DNA of 64,000 nucleotides from Clostridia bacterium (GTDB lineage Bacteria; Bacillota; Clostridia; UBA1212; UBA1255): the NCBI GenBank assembly GCA_016287565.1, contig JAEFAM010000003.1, positions 43,088 to 107,087 on the forward strand, read 5' to 3'. A model generated the notes under the pieces. It searched no databases. It had not been told where the DNA came from and worked only from the letters and a program-made list of their open reading frames with translations. The translations under genes and the position numbers were made by a program. Shown here in pieces: positions 60,366 to 64,000 of the stretch (its first letter is position 1; every line of letters begins with the position of its first letter).

Positions 60366-61451
60366 GTGGCTGTGAACGGATCTGTTAAAAAGATCAGGAT
60401 GAGCGACCTGGACAGGTTTTTCTCCGCCCTGTCCCTCACCCAAAAAGTGTACCTGCCCGTCGAGAAGGCGGGTCAATACGACTATGCCCCCTGGGAGCCC
60501 GGCGTCTCCTACGACCCCGAAGAGCTCCATACCGTAAAGAGCGCCAAAGGCCTGTTCTTCCCCCAGAGCGAGGACCTTATAAAGTACAGGCGTGAAGGGC
60601 TCAGCCTGGCCATCGGACCGGTGGCTCCCGAAGACGAAGAATTCGTGGTATTCGGCGTCAGGGCCTGCGACGTAAAAGGGTTCGAAGTGCTTGACCGGGT
60701 GTTCCTGACGGACCCCGTTGACACGTATTACAAGGCGCGCAGGGACCACGGCACCGTGATCAGCGTAATGTGCCCGAAGCCCGAAGAGACCTGCTTCTGC
60801 GGCACTTTCGGCATCGAAGCCGAAGCCCCCGGCGGAGATGTGCAATGCTTCATCACCGGCGAAGATATGCTGATGGAGGCGCTTACCGAAAAGGGAGAGG
60901 CGCTGCTGGAAAGCGTTTCGGGCGTCGGAAACACCAACGGCGACGGAGCGCTGCTGCCTGCCGCGGACGAGACAGACCTGAAGGCCGCCGAAGAGGTGAA
61001 AGAGGCGCACAGAGAGATCATGAAAAAACTGCCTCTGGCGGGATTGACCACGGAAGGGTTCGGGAAGGACGCGGATCTGCTCACGCTGTTCGACCGCCCC
61101 GAGTGGAAGGAATTGTCCGCCACCTGTTTAGGCTGCGGCACCTGCACCTTCGTTTGCCCCACGTGCCAGTGCTACGACATAAGAGAATACGACACGGGCA
61201 GGGACATCAGGCGCTTCAGAGTATGGGACTCCTGCATGTACTCGGACTTCACAATGATGGCCCACGGCTCGCCGCGCCCGGAGCAGTTCCAGCGGTTCCG
61301 TCAACGCTTCATGCACAAGCTCAAATACTACCCGGACAATTACGAAGGCGCCTTTTCCTGCGTGGGCTGTGGCCGCTGCCTCAAAAAGTGCCCCAGCTCC
61401 CTCAACATAGCCAAAGTGATGAAAAAGTTAGGAGGCGCGGACAATGACTGA
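60366..61451 (+). CDS. flxB: FlxB-like iron-sulfur protein (AsrA-like)
   Basis: A protein of 361 residues starting at GTG 60366, about seven bases after AAAGGAGGGG; the ORF-track start is 520 bases too early. FGVRACDVKGFEVLDRVF and CPKPEETCFCGTFG mark the N-terminal half, and the [4Fe-4S] motifs CLGCGTCTFVCPTCQCYD and CVGCGRCLKKCPSSLN mark the C-terminal half. This is the layout of anaerobic sulfite reductase subunit A and FlxB, which pass electrons between the NAD site and the rest of the complex. It overlaps flxA by eight bases. Confidence 0.88.
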   Translation: MAVNGSVKKIRMSDLDRFFSALSLTQKVYLPVEKAGQYDYAPWEPGVSYDPEELHTVKSAKGLFFPQSEDLIKYRREGLSLAIGPVAPEDEEFVVFGVRACDVKGFEVLDRVFLTDPVDTYYKARRDHGTVISVMCPKPEETCFCGTFGIEAEAPGGDVQCFITGEDMLMEALTEKGEALLESVSGVGNTNGDGALLPAADETDLKAAEEVKEAHREIMKKLPLAGLTTEGFGKDADLLTLFDRPEWKELSATCLGCGTCTFVCPTCQCYDIREYDTGRDIRRFRVWDSCMYSDFTMMAHGSPRPEQFQRFRQRFMHKLKYYPDNYEGAFSCVGCGRCLKKCPSSLNIAKVMKKLGGADND

Positions 61452-62325
61452 CACCTGCAACGTTAACGTTCAGTGCTCCGGCAGCTGCGTTCCCGGAATG
61501 GCGAAAGACATGCTGCTGCCTCAGCTGGCCGTCGTCACCGCCATCCGCACGGACACCCCCGACGTCAAGACCTTCCGCGTTGAGAGCGTCTCGGGACAGC
61601 CCCTTTTCGACCATATGCCCGGCCAGTGCGCCATGCTGACGCTCCCCGGATACGGCGAGGCCATGTTCTCCATCACGTCCTCTCCCACCCAGGGAGAATA
61701 CAAGGAATTCAGCATCAAACGGTGCGGACAGTTGACCGACGCGCTACATCAGATGGAAGTGGGACAGCAGATAGGCATCCGCGGCCCCTACGGCAAACCC
61801 TTCCCGGTGGACACCGAATTCAAGGGCAAAAACCTGCTCTTCATCGCCGGCGGCATCGGTCTGGCGCCCCTTCATTCGGTGATCGAATTCGTCAGGGCCC
61901 ACAGAAGTGACTACGGCCACGTGAACATTCTGTACGGCTCCAGAAGCGCCGCGGACCTGGTGGATCTGGGACACATACAGAGCGACTGGATGACCGAAAA
62001 AGACACGGACGTGTATCTCACCATAGACAGGCCCCAGGAAGGCTGGGACGGACACGTGGGTTTCGTGCCCTCGTACTTAAAAGAGCTGGCATTCGGGCCC
62101 GACTGCACCGCGATCATCTGCGGACCTCCGATAATGATCAAATTCGTGCTTCAGGCGCTCATAGAGATGGGATTCGACAAAAAACAGGTATATACGACCC
62201 TGGAACTCAAGATGAAGTGCGGCATCGGCAAATGCGGCCGCTGCAATATCGGTTCTAAATTCGTCTGCAAGGACGGACCGGTATTCCGCTGCGACGAGAT
62301 AGACGAACTGCCGAACGAGTATTGA
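61444..62325 (+). CDS. flxA: FlxA-like FAD/NAD(P)-binding reductase (AsrB-like)
   Basis: A protein of 293 residues of the ferredoxin-reductase fold. MPGQCAMLTLPGYGEAMFSI, followed by TSSP, is the FAD-binding part; LLFIAGGIGLAPLHSVIEF and AIICGPPIMIKFVLQALIEM form the pyridine-nucleotide site. CGIGKCGRC...C near the C-terminus binds the [2Fe-2S] cluster. AsrB and FlxA oxidise NADH; this protein is the likely entry point for NADH electrons. Confidence 0.9.
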   Translation: MTDTCNVNVQCSGSCVPGMAKDMLLPQLAVVTAIRTDTPDVKTFRVESVSGQPLFDHMPGQCAMLTLPGYGEAMFSITSSPTQGEYKEFSIKRCGQLTDALHQMEVGQQIGIRGPYGKPFPVDTEFKGKNLLFIAGGIGLAPLHSVIEFVRAHRSDYGHVNILYGSRSAADLVDLGHIQSDWMTEKDTDVYLTIDRPQEGWDGHVGFVPSYLKELAFGPDCTAIICGPPIMIKFVLQALIEMGFDKKQVYTTLELKMKCGIGKCGRCNIGSKFVCKDGPVFRCDEIDELPNEY

Positions 62326-62349
62326 CGCGATAGGGAGGAGGCAATCGAA

Positions 62350-63027
62350 ATGGAAAACAACATGGTCAATATCTATATCGCCGGCAAGCAGTACACCGTA
62401 CCGGACAGCCTGACCATCATGAACGCGATGGAATACGCGGGGTACAAACATATAAGAGGCTGCGGCTGCAGGGCAGGATTCTGCGGAGCCTGCGCCACCA
62501 TCTACCGCATCAAGGGCGATTCCGAGCTGAGGTTCTGCCTGGCGTGCCAGACGAGGGTGCAGAACGGCATGTACATCGCCAGCCTGCCGTTCTTCCCGAC
62601 ACAGAAGCAGACTTACGATATAGAGAAGGTGAAGCCCAGCCAGACTATAATGATGGAGCTTTATCCGGAGATATACAGCTGCATAGGCTGCAACGCCTGC
62701 ACGAAAGCCTGCCCCCAGGGGCTGAGCGTAATGCAGTACATCGCGTACGCCCAGAGGGGAGAATACGAAAAATGCGCCGAGGCTTCCTTCGACTGCATTG
62801 CCTGCGGAATGTGCGCCAGCCGCTGTCCCGCCGGTATCACCCATCCTATGGTGTCGCTGCTGGCGAGAAGGCTGTACGGGAAATATATTGCCCCGAAGAG
62901 CGAGCACGTGGACAAGAGGGTGCAGGAGGTCATCGACGGCGACTTCGACGCCATCGTGAAAGAATTGTCCGAAAAGCCCCTGGAAGAGCTGAAAGAACTC
63001 TACAACCACAGGGATATCGAGAAATGA
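62350..63027 (+). CDS. fumarate reductase/succinate dehydrogenase iron-sulfur subunit-like (TfrB N-terminal type)
   Basis: A protein of 225 residues. CGCRAGFCGACATIYRIKGD and CLACQTRV bind a [2Fe-2S] cluster; CIGCNACTKACPQG and CIACGMCASRCPAG bind two further clusters. This resembles the SdhB/FrdB/TfrB family, but the second part is a two-[4Fe-4S] ferredoxin type and the C-terminal CCG domains of thiol:fumarate reductase TfrB are missing. HdrB upstream has exactly those domains. It is paired with the flavoprotein that follows by 15 bases. GGAGGAGG lies nine bases before the ATG. Confidence 0.85.
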   Translation: MENNMVNIYIAGKQYTVPDSLTIMNAMEYAGYKHIRGCGCRAGFCGACATIYRIKGDSELRFCLACQTRVQNGMYIASLPFFPTQKQTYDIEKVKPSQTIMMELYPEIYSCIGCNACTKACPQGLSVMQYIAYAQRGEYEKCAEASFDCIACGMCASRCPAGITHPMVSLLARRLYGKYIAPKSEHVDKRVQEVIDGDFDAIVKELSEKPLEELKELYNHRDIEK

Positions 63028-63042
63028 CGGAGGACAGGAGCC

Positions 63043-64000
63043 ATGGCAGCATTTGAAATTCAGACAGATCCCAACGTTTACGACGAGACCATGCTCGAGT
63101 CCATCCGGAAAGTGGAGGCGTCGAGGCCCGGCCGCATAGGTAAGGAGCTCCGGCGTATGAGCGCGGAAGAGAAGGAAGACGTGCTCAGGCGGTTCCATCC
63201 GGACTACCGCGAAGACGGATTTGCGGTGCTGGAAGTCGGACCCAATAAAGGCGAAAAAGTGCCTTCCGAACTGGCAGACCTGCTTCAGGGCAGGAGCCGC
63301 GTGCTGGGAAAGGCAGTCGACGTGGCGCATCCCGATTACGACACAGACGTGCTCATTATAGGAGGCGGCGGCGCGGGAGCTTCCGCGGCGATAGAATCCG
63401 TAAACGGCGGCGCCAGGACGATGATCGTCACCAAGCTCCGCATCGGAGACGCCAATACCATGATGGCCGAAGGCGGCATACAGGCCGCGGACAAACCCAA
63501 CGATTCTCCCGCGTTCCATTACCTGGACGCCCTGGGAGGAGGACATTTCTACAACAAGCCCGAGCTCCTGAAAAAGCTGGTCATGGAGGCTCCCGAAGCC
63601 ATACAGTGGCTGAACGGACTGGGTGTCATGTTCGATAAAGACGCGGACGGCACCATGATCACCACCCACGGCGGAGGCACTTCCAGAAAGCGCATGCACG
63701 CCTGCGCGGACTATTCCGGCGCCGAGATCATGAGAGTGCTCCGGGACGAAGTCATCAACCGGGGCATACAGGTGGTGGATTTCACCGCGGCCATCGAATT
63801 GATACTCGACGACCGGGGGCAGTGCGCCGGAGCGGTCCTCAGAAATATGGAGACGGGAGAGATCAGAGTCGCCCGGGCAAAAGCGGTCATCATAGCCACC
63901 GGCGGCGCGGGACGGCTGCACTATCAGGGATTCCCCACGTCGAACCATTACGGGGCAACCGCTGACGGGCTCATTCTCGGATACCGTGCGGGAGCCAGGC
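63043..64000 (+). CDS. fumarate reductase/succinate dehydrogenase-type flavoprotein (N-terminal part; cut by window end)
   Basis: The reading frame is open to the window end (319 codons) and absent from the ORF track as a plus-strand gene. FAD-binding VLIIGGGGAGASAAIESVNG begins near residue 104. MAEGGIQAA, the GGGTSRKRMHACADYSGAEI segment (as in TfrA/aspartate-oxidase-like enzymes), ATGGAGRLHYQG and NHYGATADGLILGYRAGA follow. An N-terminal extension of about 100 residues before the FAD motif is unusual for FrdA/SdhA. The catalytic arginine region is beyond the window, so fumarate as substrate is inferred. GGAGG precedes ATG 63043. Confidence 0.85.
   Translation, partial: MAAFEIQTDPNVYDETMLESIRKVEASRPGRIGKELRRMSAEEKEDVLRRFHPDYREDGFAVLEVGPNKGEKVPSELADLLQGRSRVLGKAVDVAHPDYDTDVLIIGGGGAGASAAIESVNGGARTMIVTKLRIGDANTMMAEGGIQAADKPNDSPAFHYLDALGGGHFYNKPELLKKLVMEAPEAIQWLNGLGVMFDKDADGTMITTHGGGTSRKRMHACADYSGAEIMRVLRDEVINRGIQVVDFTAAIELILDDRGQCAGAVLRNMETGEIRVARAKAVIIATGGAGRLHYQGFPTSNHYGATADGLILGYRAGAR

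Noticed and set aside
62077-63948. 623-aa minus-strand ORF over flxA and the fumarate-reductase-like genes
   Set aside because: The plus strand encodes clear iron-sulfur and flavoprotein genes here; the minus frame is a shadow.

Overview
The window looks like a chromosomal segment of an anaerobic, Gram-positive bacterium of the Clostridia (Bacillota), probably an uncultured gut-type lineage. The grounds are strong AAGGAGG-type ribosome binding sites, frequent GTG and TTG starts, consensus sigma-A promoters with 17-base spacers, T-tailed intrinsic terminators, a SipW/TasA-type secretion locus, a LoaP/NusG-like antiterminator, no outer-membrane or LPS genes, and an oxygen-sensitive Hdr/Flx iron-sulfur operon. 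The DNA is moderately GC-rich. I saw no tRNA, rRNA, CRISPR array, transposase or phage gene.

Layout. (1) 1-2.6 kb: a cut-off serpin-like lipoprotein and a HerA-like ATPase, both on the minus strand, surrounded by REP-like palindromes and a 257-bp foldback element. (2) 2.7-27.2 kb: a large plus-strand cell-surface glycopolymer cluster. It contains a CapD/PglF-type dehydratase, a NusG paralogue behind a consensus promoter and a hairpin-rich leader, an aminotransferase, an initiating sugar-phosphate transferase, glycosyltransferases, an O-antigen-ligase-like polymerase, an acyltransferase, a TagF-like transferase, two LicD proteins, a MIP channel, an FGGY kinase, an IspD/TarI-like cytidylyltransferase, an HTH-IspD fusion, a phosphatase, a MurJ-like flippase, a sugar-1-kinase and a nucleotidyltransferase. 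Read together, the MIP channel, FGGY kinase and cytidylyltransferase suggest uptake of a polyol, its phosphorylation, its activation as a CDP-polyol, and transfer by the LicD/TagF-like enzymes. (3) 27.3-32.2 kb: a second, 482-bp foldback element, a GH71/GH99-like lipoprotein, an AI-2E-family transporter and a small membrane protein.

(4) 32.3-42.1 kb: an oligopeptide-type ABC transporter operon with an enlarged binding protein and a permease carrying a very large extracytoplasmic insertion, plus two accessory membrane or lipoproteins. (5) 42.1-42.8 kb: terminators around a third foldback repeat of a different family. (6) 42.8-51.3 kb: a surface-fibre/adhesin locus with a degenerate Ser/Thr kinase, an unknown protein, a thioester-domain protein, a SipW signal peptidase and three TasA/camelysin-like proteins. 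One of these appears to be a natural polyprotein of two complete secreted precursors. (7) 51.4-54.5 kb: a MacB-like ABC transporter.

(8) 54.5-64 kb: a redox operon containing an LDH/MDH-family enzyme with a malate-type specificity residue, HdrB-HdrC-HdrA, FlxD-FlxC-FlxB-FlxA, and a fumarate-reductase-like iron-sulfur subunit and flavoprotein, the last cut by the window edge. The gene order suggests an NADH-linked, possibly flavin-bifurcating complex feeding a fumarate-reductase-type enzyme. The strongest candidates for undescribed biology are this Hdr-Flx-fumarate-reductase-like assembly, the CDP-polyol module with its HTH-pseudo-cytidylyltransferase regulator, and the TasA polyprotein.
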